DNA of 35,397 nucleotides from Microbacteriaceae bacterium (GTDB lineage Bacteria > Actinomycetota > Actinomycetes > Actinomycetales > Microbacteriaceae). The stretch lies in NCBI GenBank assembly GCA_023254555.1, contig JALRLI010000002.1, forward strand, positions 1 through 35,397, given 5' to 3'. Position numbers and translations under genes: made by a program. Numbering within the stretch: position 1 is the stretch's first letter; each line of letters opens with the position of its first letter. The notes below the pieces were generated by a model. The model was not told the origin of the DNA, made no database searches, and was given only the letters and a program-made list of their open reading frames with translations. Of this stretch, positions 15,942 through 24,038 are shown piece after piece.

Positions 15942-17281
15942 AAGTTCGCTCCCCAGTTTGCACCATCAGCAACCGCTATAGCTTGCCCAATGAGTGCAAT
16001 CGAACCGGTGACAACTCCCACGCGATTCTCGCCTGCGCCTGCCCAGTCCCTGAGACTGTCGAGGGCATCCTCGAGTGCATCCCGCTCAAGCACCACGGCG
16101 TCAGGAAGTGCATCCCGAATGTGATTCGCTGTTTCTTCAACGGTTCGTGCTCGAGGCGACGAAGGCGCGGTGACGAAGAATTGGTCTGCGAGCACGCTCA
16201 GTTCACGCGCGATGCCCTGTAGGTCTTTATCTTCAAGCGCGGCGATCACGAAGGCCACCTCTCGGTCTGGATACACGGTGATGAGGGTTTCAACGAGCGA
16301 CTTTGCTCCGTGCGGGTTGTGGGCGGCATCAACAAGCACCAGTGGCGACTGAGAGATTCGTTGGAACCTACCCGGGGAGCTCACCGAAGAGAGCGCGTCA
16401 ACGATGATCTCACTGTTGAGTGGATTATCTTCGGCGAGCAGTGCTTCTACTGCCGCGATTGCGACAGCCGCGTTCAGCGCCTGGTGCGTGCCGTGCAGTG
16501 CGAGTGGAAGCGATTCGTATCGGCCGAGCAACCCGCGAACATCAATTTGTTGCCCGCCAACCGCGTTTAACGCTTGTTCTAGGCCGAACTGTTGACCCTC
16601 GAAGCTCACCGCAACACCCAGCTCTGCTGCACGGGCATTAAGTGCTTCGGCAGCCTGCTCGCTCTGCGCAGCCGAAATTACCACGCTGCCCGGTTTGATG
16701 ATGCCAGCCTTCGTCTTGGCAATTTCCTCAATCGAACCCCCCAGCATATCCATGTGATCAAGGGCGATTGGCGTGAAAACAGCCACTGTGGCGTTAGCAA
16801 TATTCGTTGCGTCCCACGCTCCTCCAACGCCCACTTCAAGCACGAGAACGTCAACTGGCGCATCGGCAAAAATAGCGAATGCAAGCGCAGTAGCAGCCTC
16901 AAAAAAAGTGAGTCTCAGATCGCCGGCAGTTTCGAGTTCGGCGTCTACCAGCTTGAGAATCGGCTCAACGTCGTACCATGCGTCTTGCAGGGTTCGATCG
17001 CTGACTGGCTCACCATCAATGAGTATTCGCTCATTAAATCTCGTGAGGTGCGGGCTCACGAACAACCCTGTTCTCAGGCCGTGGGAGCGAAGCAGTATTT
17101 CAACCATACGCGCTGTGCTTGATTTTCCGTTGGTTCCGGTGACATGAACGACAGGCGCAGCATCTTGTGGATCGCCGAGTAAGTCAGCGACACGCTGAAT
17201 TGCACCGAGCCGAGGCTGTGGCCTCCCCTCGCCAATTCTTTTCTGAAGCTGCTCGTAGACGCTCTCAGACGATTCACTCAC
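15938..17281 (-). CDS. folC: Folylpolyglutamate synthase / dihydrofolate synthase
   Basis: FolC adds glutamate to dihydropteroate and to reduced folates. This 447-residue Mur-ligase-family protein has the P-loop 'VHVTGTNGKSSTARM' (about 44-58), 'SPHLTRFNERI', 'FFEAATALAF', 'VLEVGVGGAWDATN', the omega-loop region 'KAGIIKPG' and the C-terminal 'VLVDAAHNPHGA'. GTG at 17281 is the start, close after the ileS stop. It is followed by the DUF4233 gene and ndk. Confidence 0.95.
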   Translation of the reverse strand: MSESSESVYEQLQKRIGEGRPQPRLGAIQRVADLLGDPQDAAPVVHVTGTNGKSSTARMVEILLRSHGLRTGLFVSPHLTRFNERILIDGEPVSDRTLQDAWYDVEPILKLVDAELETAGDLRLTFFEAATALAFAIFADAPVDVLVLEVGVGGAWDATNIANATVAVFTPIALDHMDMLGGSIEEIAKTKAGIIKPGSVVISAAQSEQAAEALNARAAELGVAVSFEGQQFGLEQALNAVGGQQIDVRGLLGRYESLPLALHGTHQALNAAVAIAAVEALLAEDNPLNSEIIVDALSSVSSPGRFQRISQSPLVLVDAAHNPHGAKSLVETLITVYPDREVAFVIAALEDKDLQGIARELSVLADQFFVTAPSSPRARTVEETANHIRDALPDAVVLERDALEDALDSLRDWAGAGENRVGVVTGSIALIGQAIAVADGANWGANL

Positions 17282-17284
17282 GCG

Positions 17285-20200
17285 CTAGTTCGCCTTCTCT
17301 ACACGTATGACCAATGGATGATCGCCGCCCACGCTGTGTGACGCATCTGCTGGTGCATCCTCGGTTATTTCTATTGTTGTCGCAAGCGTCTCTTGGGAGA
17401 TGAGGTTGGCATTTGCCCTACATGACACAGCGCCGTGCGGATCGAGCGCGAGAGTGAGTTGAATGCGGTCACTCACCTCAAGCCCAGCCTGCTTTCGGGC
17501 CTCTTGAACGGCACGGACAACGTCACGAGCCAACCCTTCCGCTTCTAACTCGGGGGTGAGAACCGTGTCGAGAAGTACGAAGCCGCCCTCCTCGAGAAGT
17601 GCGAGGGCAACATGGTCTGCATCGACAGCAGAAACACTCAGAGTCAGCTCGTACTCCCCCGGCTCAAGTTCAATGCCGCCGGCAACAACCACGCCCGAGT
17701 CGGCAGACCAGTCACCAGCTTTCGTTGCTCTGATGACGTCTTGCACCTGCTTGCCCAGTCTTGGGCCGGCAGCGCGCGCATTCACCGTCAGCTGATGCGT
17801 GATGCCATATTCAGTGGCCGATGATTCGGTCAGCTCAACAAAGTTGACATCTCGCACGTTCAATTCATCACGGAGCACATCAAGATAGGGCTTGAGCGCA
17901 CGTGAGTTCTTGATTACCAAGGTAAGCGAGCTCAGCGGAAGCCGAACTCTGAGGCCGCGTTGCTTTCGCAGAGCAAGGGCAGACGACGTAACTTGGCGCA
18001 CCGTATCCATCGTGTCAACCAGCTCATCTTCGATGGTGAACTCTGAGGCGCTGGGCCAATCCGTCAGGTGCACACTTCGTTCTCCGGTGAGGCCCTGCCA
18101 GATTTTTTCAGAGACCAAAGGCGCTAACGGCGCCACTACTCGACACAGTGTTTCGAGAACCGTGAACATCGTGTCAAAAGCCTGGGCATTGCTTACATCT
18201 GCTTTTGTGCCAAGCCAGAAACGATCTCTTGATCTGCGAACGTACCAATTGGTGAGCACCTCGACAAAGTCGCGAATACGTGTCGCGGCGACAGTGGAAT
18301 CGAGGTTATCGAGGTCATCCGTCACATCAGCAATGAGCCTGCCAAGCTTGCTCAGAATGTATCGATCAAGCACGTCTTGAGAGTTGGTGTTTCTCTGCGC
18401 TTCGTAGCCGTCGGCATTCGCGTACAGGCTAAAGAAGTACCAGCTACTCCAGAGTGGCAAGAGGAGCTGTCTGACGCCCTCTCGAATGCCTTCCTCGGTC
18501 ACAATAAGATTTCCGCCTCTGACAACTGGGCTAGCCATCAGGAACCAGCGCATGGCGTCTGATCCGTCGCGATTAAACACTTCGTTCACATCCGGATAAT
18601 TTCGAAGCGATTTCGACATTTTGTTGCCGTCACTGCCAAGAACAATGCCGTGGCTAATGACGTTCTTGAAAGCCGGCCGACCAAAAAGCGCTGTCGCAAG
18701 AATGTGCATTGTGTAGAACCAGCCGCGGGTCTGGCCAATGTACTCCACAATGAAGTCGGCTGGTTGATGCTCGTCGAACCACTGCTGATTCTCAAACGGG
18801 TAATGCGCTTGCGCAAAGGGCATCGAGCCTGAATCGAACCAGACATCTAACACATCTGGAATTCGGCGCATTGTTGAATTACCGCTCGGGTCATCAGGAT
18901 TCGGTCGCGTCAGCGCATCGATGAACGGACGGTGAAGGTCATCTGGTCTGACCCCAAAGTCACGCTCGAACTCATCGAGCGACCCATACACATCAATCCT
19001 GGGGAAGTCTGGATTATCACTCTTCCAAACAGGGATTGGGCTCCCCCAGTAGCGGTTTCGGCTAATCGACCAGTCTCTGGCGCCCTCCAACCACTTTCCA
19101 AACTGGCCGTGTTTTACATTCTCAGGGACCCAATTAATCTCTTCATTCAGCTTGAGCATCTGATCTTTAATCTCAGTGACGCGAATGAACCAGCTTGATA
19201 CAGCCTTGTATATCAGTGGGGTTCTACACCGCCAACAGTGCGGGTAGGAGTGCTCGTAGGACGCGACTCTGAACAGCCGGCCGAGTTGTCGAAGAGTGGT
19301 GGTGATCGGCTTGTTCGCTTCAAATACTTGTAACCCAGCGAAATCAGTCACCGCTGCGAGAAATTTCGCACCATCATCAATTGAGACGATGGTTGGGACA
19401 CCGGCACGATCACAAATCTCTTTGTCGACTTCACCAAAGGCTGGCGCGAGATGAACAATTCCCGTGCCATCTTCGGTGCTCACAAACTCGTCGACCAGGA
19501 TCTGCCAAGCATTAGTGGTCTCATACTTTTCGGTGTCAGCGAAGTAGTCAAACAGTCGCTCGTAGCGTATGCCCGCCAGCTCACTGCCCATAAAGGTTTT
19601 GGATACCGAGGCAATCGCTTCATCCGCAGTGTCATAGCCAAGCTCTTTTGCGTGTGCGGCAATTCGTGCGGTCGCTAACAAGATAGCTGGTGCTTGAATC
19701 GCCGCCTCAAGGCCTGGTGTCACGAGCGAGTACTCGACATTTGGGCCGACTGCGAGGGCAAGATTTGTTGGCAGGGTCCATGGTGTGGTCGTCCACGCGA
19801 GACAGTGCGCCCCTTGCAGGCCGAGCTTGGCCGCGGCCTCGCCGGTAAGCGGAAAGCTTACTGTGACGCTCTGGTCTTGACGCATCTTGTAGACGTCATC
19901 ATCCATTCGAAGCTCATGGTTGGAGAGCGGTGTTTCATCTCTCCAGCAATACGGGAGAACGCGTGACCCCTCGTACGCCAAACCCTTGTCGTAAAGCTCT
20001 TTGAAGGCCCAAATCACGGACTCCATGAAACTGATGTCGAGAGTCTTGTAGTCGTTCTCGAAATCTACCCAGCGAGCCTGTCTGGTGACGTACTCTTCCC
20101 ACTCTTTGGTGTACTTGAGCACTGACTCGCGTGCCGCAGCATTGAAGGCCTCAACACCCATTTCCTCAATTTCGTGTTTTTCAGTGATGCCAAGCTGCTT

Positions 20201-20530
20201 CATGGCTTCCAGCTCTGCTGGGAGCCCATGGGTGTCCCACCCAAATCGGCGATGAACCTGGTACCCCTGCATCGTTTTGTAACGCGGGAAAAGGTCTTTC
20301 ACGTACCCGGTGAGCAAGTGACCGTAGTGAGGCAAACCATTCGCGAACGGAGGTCCGTCATTGAAGACCCATTCGGGGGCGCCTTCTCGATTTTCAATGG
20401 ATGCGTTGAACGTTTTGTCTTGCTTCCAGTACTCGAGAATCTCAGTCTCAATGAGAGGAAATGAAGGCGATGCCTGTACCCCAGAGACCGAACCTGAGTC
20501 GGTTGAATGCTTGGGTGATTTCGGGTAGAT
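17285..20530 (-). CDS. ileS: Isoleucyl-tRNA synthetase, eukaryotic-like (IleS2) type, with non-standard start
   Basis: IleRS charges tRNA-Ile. With a start at 20530 it has 1081 residues. 'NDGPPFANGLPHYGHLLTG' (HIGH box as HYGH, about 68-71), 'GWDTHGLPAELEAMK', an editing domain, 'CWRCRTPLIYKAVSSWFIR', 'WFYTMHIL' and 'KMSKS' (about residue 636) are in order. This is the eukaryotic-like class usual in actinobacteria. The T-box Shine-Dalgarno GAGGAG (20543-20538) is followed not by ATG, GTG or TTG but by two ATC codons at 20533 and 20530, the second 7 bases from it. In this frame the only canonical codons nearby are TTG at 20620, inside the T-box, and a TTG within the HIGH region. The start is therefore uncertain. 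Confidence 0.93.
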   Translation of the reverse strand: MYPKSPKHSTDSGSVSGVQASPSFPLIETEILEYWKQDKTFNASIENREGAPEWVFNDGPPFANGLPHYGHLLTGYVKDLFPRYKTMQGYQVHRRFGWDTHGLPAELEAMKQLGITEKHEIEEMGVEAFNAAARESVLKYTKEWEEYVTRQARWVDFENDYKTLDISFMESVIWAFKELYDKGLAYEGSRVLPYCWRDETPLSNHELRMDDDVYKMRQDQSVTVSFPLTGEAAAKLGLQGAHCLAWTTTPWTLPTNLALAVGPNVEYSLVTPGLEAAIQAPAILLATARIAAHAKELGYDTADEAIASVSKTFMGSELAGIRYERLFDYFADTEKYETTNAWQILVDEFVSTEDGTGIVHLAPAFGEVDKEICDRAGVPTIVSIDDGAKFLAAVTDFAGLQVFEANKPITTTLRQLGRLFRVASYEHSYPHCWRCRTPLIYKAVSSWFIRVTEIKDQMLKLNEEINWVPENVKHGQFGKWLEGARDWSISRNRYWGSPIPVWKSDNPDFPRIDVYGSLDEFERDFGVRPDDLHRPFIDALTRPNPDDPSGNSTMRRIPDVLDVWFDSGSMPFAQAHYPFENQQWFDEHQPADFIVEYIGQTRGWFYTMHILATALFGRPAFKNVISHGIVLGSDGNKMSKSLRNYPDVNEVFNRDGSDAMRWFLMASPVVRGGNLIVTEEGIREGVRQLLLPLWSSWYFFSLYANADGYEAQRNTNSQDVLDRYILSKLGRLIADVTDDLDNLDSTVAATRIRDFVEVLTNWYVRRSRDRFWLGTKADVSNAQAFDTMFTVLETLCRVVAPLAPLVSEKIWQGLTGERSVHLTDWPSASEFTIEDELVDTMDTVRQVTSSALALRKQRGLRVRLPLSSLTLVIKNSRALKPYLDVLRDELNVRDVNFVELTESSATEYGITHQLTVNARAAGPRLGKQVQDVIRATKAGDWSADSGVVVAGGIELEPGEYELTLSVSAVDADHVALALLEEGGFVLLDTVLTPELEAEGLARDVVRAVQEARKQAGLEVSDRIQLTLALDPHGAVSCRANANLISQETLATTIEITEDAPADASHSVGGDHPLVIRVEKAN

Positions 20531-20533
20531 GAT

Positions 20534-20710
20534 TGCGCTCCTCGTAACAGTAACAATTACGAGGACGAGCTCATGCCCGCGGTACCACCCCGCGTTGCCA
20601 ACTGAACGTTGACCACTCAATTTATAGCGATAACGGGCTTACCGGCTGGGTCTAATCGGGCTCGTGAAAACCTGTTTCTTCCAGCAGCTCCCCGGTGATT
20701 GCCGGATCAA
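20534..20710 (-). promoter_or_regulatory. Ile-specific translational T-box riboswitch of ileS
   Basis: On minus an ultrashort stem I (CCGG-CAATCA-CCGG, 20706-20693) carries the specifier ATC (20699-20697), read by tRNA-Ile(GAU). 'GGGGAGC' and 'GGAAGAA' follow, as in actinobacterial ileS T-boxes. The T-box core GGGTGGTACCGCGG (20590-20577) has the TGGT bulge that pairs with the ACCA end of uncharged tRNA. Downstream, CCTCGTAA (20564-20557) can pair with TTACGAGG (20547-20540), hiding the Shine-Dalgarno GAGGAG. Uncharged tRNA-Ile should release it, so this acts on translation, not termination. Confidence 0.93.
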
Positions 20711-20726
20711 AGCAGTTGTCAAAAGT

Positions 20727-22256
20727 TTAGCGTGAAAGAGTACTGTTCTGAATCAATTCTCTGGTGAATGGATGCGTCGGCGAAGTTATCACCTCGTTCG
20801 TTTCGCCCGCTTCAATAATCTCGCCGCCACGCATCACCACAAGTCGGCCGCAAATTGCTAAAGCTGCTGGCAAATCGTGTGTGATGAAGAGGACCGCCAT
20901 GTCTCGTTCGCCGGCGAGCCGAGCGAGCAGATCAAGAATTGCAGACTTCGTACCCGGGTCTAATGCTGAAACAGCTTCATCACAGATGAGCAAGTCCGGC
21001 TCGAGCGCGAGCGCGCGAGCCAGTGCCAGCCGTTGGTTTTGCCCACCCGAGAGGGTTTTCGGACGCCTGTTCAGCAGGCCGGCATCCAGCTCAACTTCTG
21101 CTAAGAGTCGTAGCAGCTTCTCGTCGTCGAGACGTTGCCCAGATTGCTTCCCAGCGAGAAAGGCTTCCTTGAGGATCGTTCGGACCGTTGCACGTGGCGG
21201 AAAGCTGCTCTCTGCGTGCTGCGGAATCCACTGCATTCTTGGGCGATGGACCCGAAGTTCTTGTGCTGTCAGGGCCGACCAATTCTGTCCGGCGAATGCA
21301 ATACTTCCTTCGGCTACGGGCTCTAACCTCAGCAGCGCTTTTGCCAAAGTGGTTTTGCCTGCGCCAGATTCACCCAACACGCCAACCACTTCGGAGCGAC
21401 GCAGCCTGAGATTGACGTTACTCAGGGCAGTGAAAGAAGAAGTATTTCGCCGGTACCTTACAGTCATGTTCGTTGCAGTCAAGAGTTCAGGATGAGGGGA
21501 CCCCTCAACCGGAGGCGGAGGAACTCGGGTCTGTTTTCTGTCCGCACTAGTTGATCCTGCACTGAGCGTTCCATTGCGCATGTATACGACCCTGTCGGCG
21601 AGGCGTTCGACTACTGACTCGTCGTGACTCACCAACAGAATGGACATGCCTGATGCTTTAAGTTTGAGAAGCTCTTGGATGAGCGCGCTCTGCACACTCG
21701 GATCGAGAGCTGTGGTGGGCTCATCCGCGAGCAAAATTGCAGGACCCGCTGAAATGGCCGCTGCGAGCGTGGCTCGCTGCTGCATTCCACCGGAAAGTTG
21801 ATGTTGGAAGTAATCAAGCAGCGCTTTCGCATCTGACAATCCTGACTTACTCAGGAGAGCAACGGCGAGGTCGTCGCGGGCCTGTGCATCAAGCTTTTTC
21901 CGGTGAATACTGTAAGCCTCTGTCACTTCATACTTCAGCTTGCGCAGGGGGTCTAACCCCGAACCACTTTCTTGCTGCATAAAGGCTATTGCTTGGCCGC
22001 GATACCTGTTCCACGCTTTCGCATCAAAGTCATCAGCGTTGGCGCCCAGCACTTCGTGTCTGCTGGCAGAGCCGAACAGTCTCTCTGGCAGCAAGCCTAA
22101 AATTGCACGGAGCGTGAGCGACTTACCAGATCCTGAGTCGCCCACGATGGCTAAGCACTCACCCGCCGCCACCTCGAGCGAAACCGGTCCCACGATTGTT
22201 GACCCTGAACTGTCTCTGACCAACAGGCTTTCGATGCGCAGCGCGTTATCCATCAT
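20727..22256 (-). CDS. Peptide-type ABC transporter, double ATP-binding protein (DppD-DppF fusion)
   Basis: This 509-residue cytoplasmic ATPase energises the adjacent permeases. It contains two complete ABC domains. The first has Walker A 'GDSGSGKS' (about 40-47), signature 'LSGGMQQR' and Walker B 'ILLADEPTTALD'. The second has 'GESGAGKT' (about 310), 'LSGGQNQR' and 'LLICDEAVSALD'. Each half resembles one ATPase of dipeptide/oligopeptide or nickel importers. Its ATG overlaps the stop of the second permease (ATGA). It ends the operon, about 20 bp before the ileS T-box region. Substrate is not deducible. Confidence 0.92.
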   Translation of the reverse strand: MMDNALRIESLLVRDSSGSTIVGPVSLEVAAGECLAIVGDSGSGKSLTLRAILGLLPERLFGSASRHEVLGANADDFDAKAWNRYRGQAIAFMQQESGSGLDPLRKLKYEVTEAYSIHRKKLDAQARDDLAVALLSKSGLSDAKALLDYFQHQLSGGMQQRATLAAAISAGPAILLADEPTTALDPSVQSALIQELLKLKASGMSILLVSHDESVVERLADRVVYMRNGTLSAGSTSADRKQTRVPPPPVEGSPHPELLTATNMTVRYRRNTSSFTALSNVNLRLRRSEVVGVLGESGAGKTTLAKALLRLEPVAEGSIAFAGQNWSALTAQELRVHRPRMQWIPQHAESSFPPRATVRTILKEAFLAGKQSGQRLDDEKLLRLLAEVELDAGLLNRRPKTLSGGQNQRLALARALALEPDLLICDEAVSALDPGTKSAILDLLARLAGERDMAVLFITHDLPAALAICGRLVVMRGGEIIEAGETNEVITSPTHPFTRELIQNSTLSR

Positions 22257-23083
22257 CGCAATGCTGCCCTCAGTGCTCGAGCGAGTACCGTTAGCGCACC
22301 TACTGTGCAGGTAATTGCAAGCCCAGGGAAGAGTACTAGCCACCAAGCGCGCTCAAAATACTCTCTCGATTCCGCCAGCATGAGACCCCACTCCGGAGAT
22401 GGTGGCTGCACTCCAAGCCCCAAATAACTCAATCCGGCTGCAGAGAGGATCATGAATCCTACGCCCAGAGACGCAAGACCTATGACCGGTTGAACCGAGG
22501 TTGGTGTGATGTACCGGTACAGGATACGGGTGCGCGAAAGCCCCAAAACTTTCGCCATCGAGACCGACTCGCTCACACGTGCGGTGACAGCAGCGTTACG
22601 AGCAACATTCAGATACGCGGGCACACCGGCGAGAGACAACGCAATTAACACCGCTATTGGACCCTTACCGAGAAAAGCAATAATGAACAGCGCGATGAGA
22701 AATTCAGGAAGCGCCATCAACACCTCTATGCTTCGACTCACCGAGTATCGTGCCCGGGATGAGAATTGCGCAAACCCGATTCCTAGCAGTAACCCAATGA
22801 CAGCAGAGGTGACCGTTGCGGTAAAGCCAACGGAAACAGACGGCAACGCGCCATAAATTATGCGCGTATAGACATCCCGACCGACTTGATCGGTACCGAG
22901 CGGGTGATCGATTCCGGGTGGCTCGAATGCTGCTGCCGCATTCGTATTCAGCGGATCGCCTGACGTGAGAACCTGAGGTACGACCACCGCAAGCAGCACG
23001 AACGCCAGAAATATTGCAGCGGTTGCCAGCAGAGCACGCCTGCCAGCACGAATCAGCGAAAAATGTGTAGGAGTCTTACTCAT
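22253..23083 (-). CDS. Peptide-type ABC transporter permease (DppC/OppC-like)
   Basis: This 276-residue membrane protein has a first span near residues 17-37, then the outer segment 'FEPPGIDHPLGTDQVGRDVYTRIIYG' characteristic of OppC-type permeases, and further spans. The coupling loop carries the EAA-like 'AKVLGLSRTRILYRYITP'. 'SAAGLSYLGLGVQPPSPEWG' near the end is a family hallmark. It overlaps the first permease by 8 bp and the ATPase by 4 bp. Confidence 0.93.
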   Translation of the reverse strand: MSKTPTHFSLIRAGRRALLATAAIFLAFVLLAVVVPQVLTSGDPLNTNAAAAFEPPGIDHPLGTDQVGRDVYTRIIYGALPSVSVGFTATVTSAVIGLLLGIGFAQFSSRARYSVSRSIEVLMALPEFLIALFIIAFLGKGPIAVLIALSLAGVPAYLNVARNAAVTARVSESVSMAKVLGLSRTRILYRYITPTSVQPVIGLASLGVGFMILSAAGLSYLGLGVQPPSPEWGLMLAESREYFERAWWLVLFPGLAITCTVGALTVLARALRAALR

Positions 23084-24038
23084 GGCGAGACGCAGCCCTC
23101 ACCCTGGGATCGACAAGCCAGATGCCAAGGTCGGCAATAAGCCCAAACAGTGCAAAAAAGAGAGCACTCAATGCCACCACCCCGAGGATTACGGGCATAT
23201 CTCGGTTCGTAATGGCGAGTAACGTTTGCGAACCAAGCCCGGGCCTTGCGAACACCTGTTCTACTAATACGGCTCCTCCGAACAGCGAACCGAGGATTTG
23301 CGCGGTCAAAGGGAGAGTTGCTCCCGTTGCGTGCTTCAGACCATGCCGCAGATCGAACCGGAGCCCCGAAACCCCTCTGGCACGCACAGAAACTGCAAAA
23401 CTCGAGCGTTGGGTCTGCCCGATTTCACCCAGCACAATCTGCCCCAATACAGCAGCAACCGCGACACCAAGTGTGAGAGACGGCAACACGAGCGATGCAA
23501 TTCCGCTTCCAGAAATGGCTGGGAACCACCCCAGCTGAAACGAGAAGAGGTACATCAAGACGTAGCCAAGCCAAAAGACTGGAATTGTTGCAGCGAGTAC
23601 TTGAGCTCCAGAGACGGCAGATAGGGCGAAAGAGTTTCGCGACGCAAGAATCGCGAGTGCCACGAAGAGTAATGAGCACAGGATGGCACCGAGAGCAAGT
23701 TGTGCAGTGGGAACAAGTGCTGCGCCGAGCACCTCCGATACCGGCTGGTTCAGCTGATATGACGTACCGAGGTCTCCTCGGAGCAAACCGCCCAGATAGT
23801 TCAAGTACTGGTTGGCAAGGGGGTCATTTAATCCCAGGTCGGCCGCAATTTGCGCTCTTGTCGCATCACTTACCTGGGCGAGAGGGCCAATCATGATGTC
23901 GACGGGATTGCCGGGAATCAATTTCACAGCAAAAAAAGCCAGAGTGACCGCCGCCCAAACGACAAAAACCGCGCCAAGCAGGCGTTTGACTGTGTATGAA
24001 GTCAGTTCTGCCGCACGCGGTTTTTGTTCGAGAGTCAC
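23076..24038 (-). CDS. Peptide-type ABC transporter permease (DppB/OppB-like)
   Basis: This 320-residue protein has six predicted spans. Family motifs are 'LIPGNPVDIMIGPLAQV', 'DLGLNDPLANQYLNYLGGLL', 'GDLGTSYQ', and the EAA-like 'SVRARGVSGLRFDLRHGLKHA'. 'VEQVFARPGLGSQTLLAI' is typical of DppB. It starts with GTG at 24038 directly after the binding-protein stop (TAGGTG), so it is probably translated by reinitiation. Confidence 0.93.
   Translation of the reverse strand: MTLEQKPRAAELTSYTVKRLLGAVFVVWAAVTLAFFAVKLIPGNPVDIMIGPLAQVSDATRAQIAADLGLNDPLANQYLNYLGGLLRGDLGTSYQLNQPVSEVLGAALVPTAQLALGAILCSLLFVALAILASRNSFALSAVSGAQVLAATIPVFWLGYVLMYLFSFQLGWFPAISGSGIASLVLPSLTLGVAVAAVLGQIVLGEIGQTQRSSFAVSVRARGVSGLRFDLRHGLKHATGATLPLTAQILGSLFGGAVLVEQVFARPGLGSQTLLAITNRDMPVILGVVALSALFFALFGLIADLGIWLVDPRVRAASRHE

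Noticed and set aside
20531..20620. Reading ileS from TTG at 20620
   Set aside because: It would translate the T-box core and the sequestering helix. The extension is unconserved-looking, and no Shine-Dalgarno precedes it.
20692..20726. TTGACA-like box (20720s) as ileS promoter
   Set aside because: No matching -10 lies 16-18 bp downstream before stem I, so the promoter probably lies further upstream, around the end of the ATPase gene.
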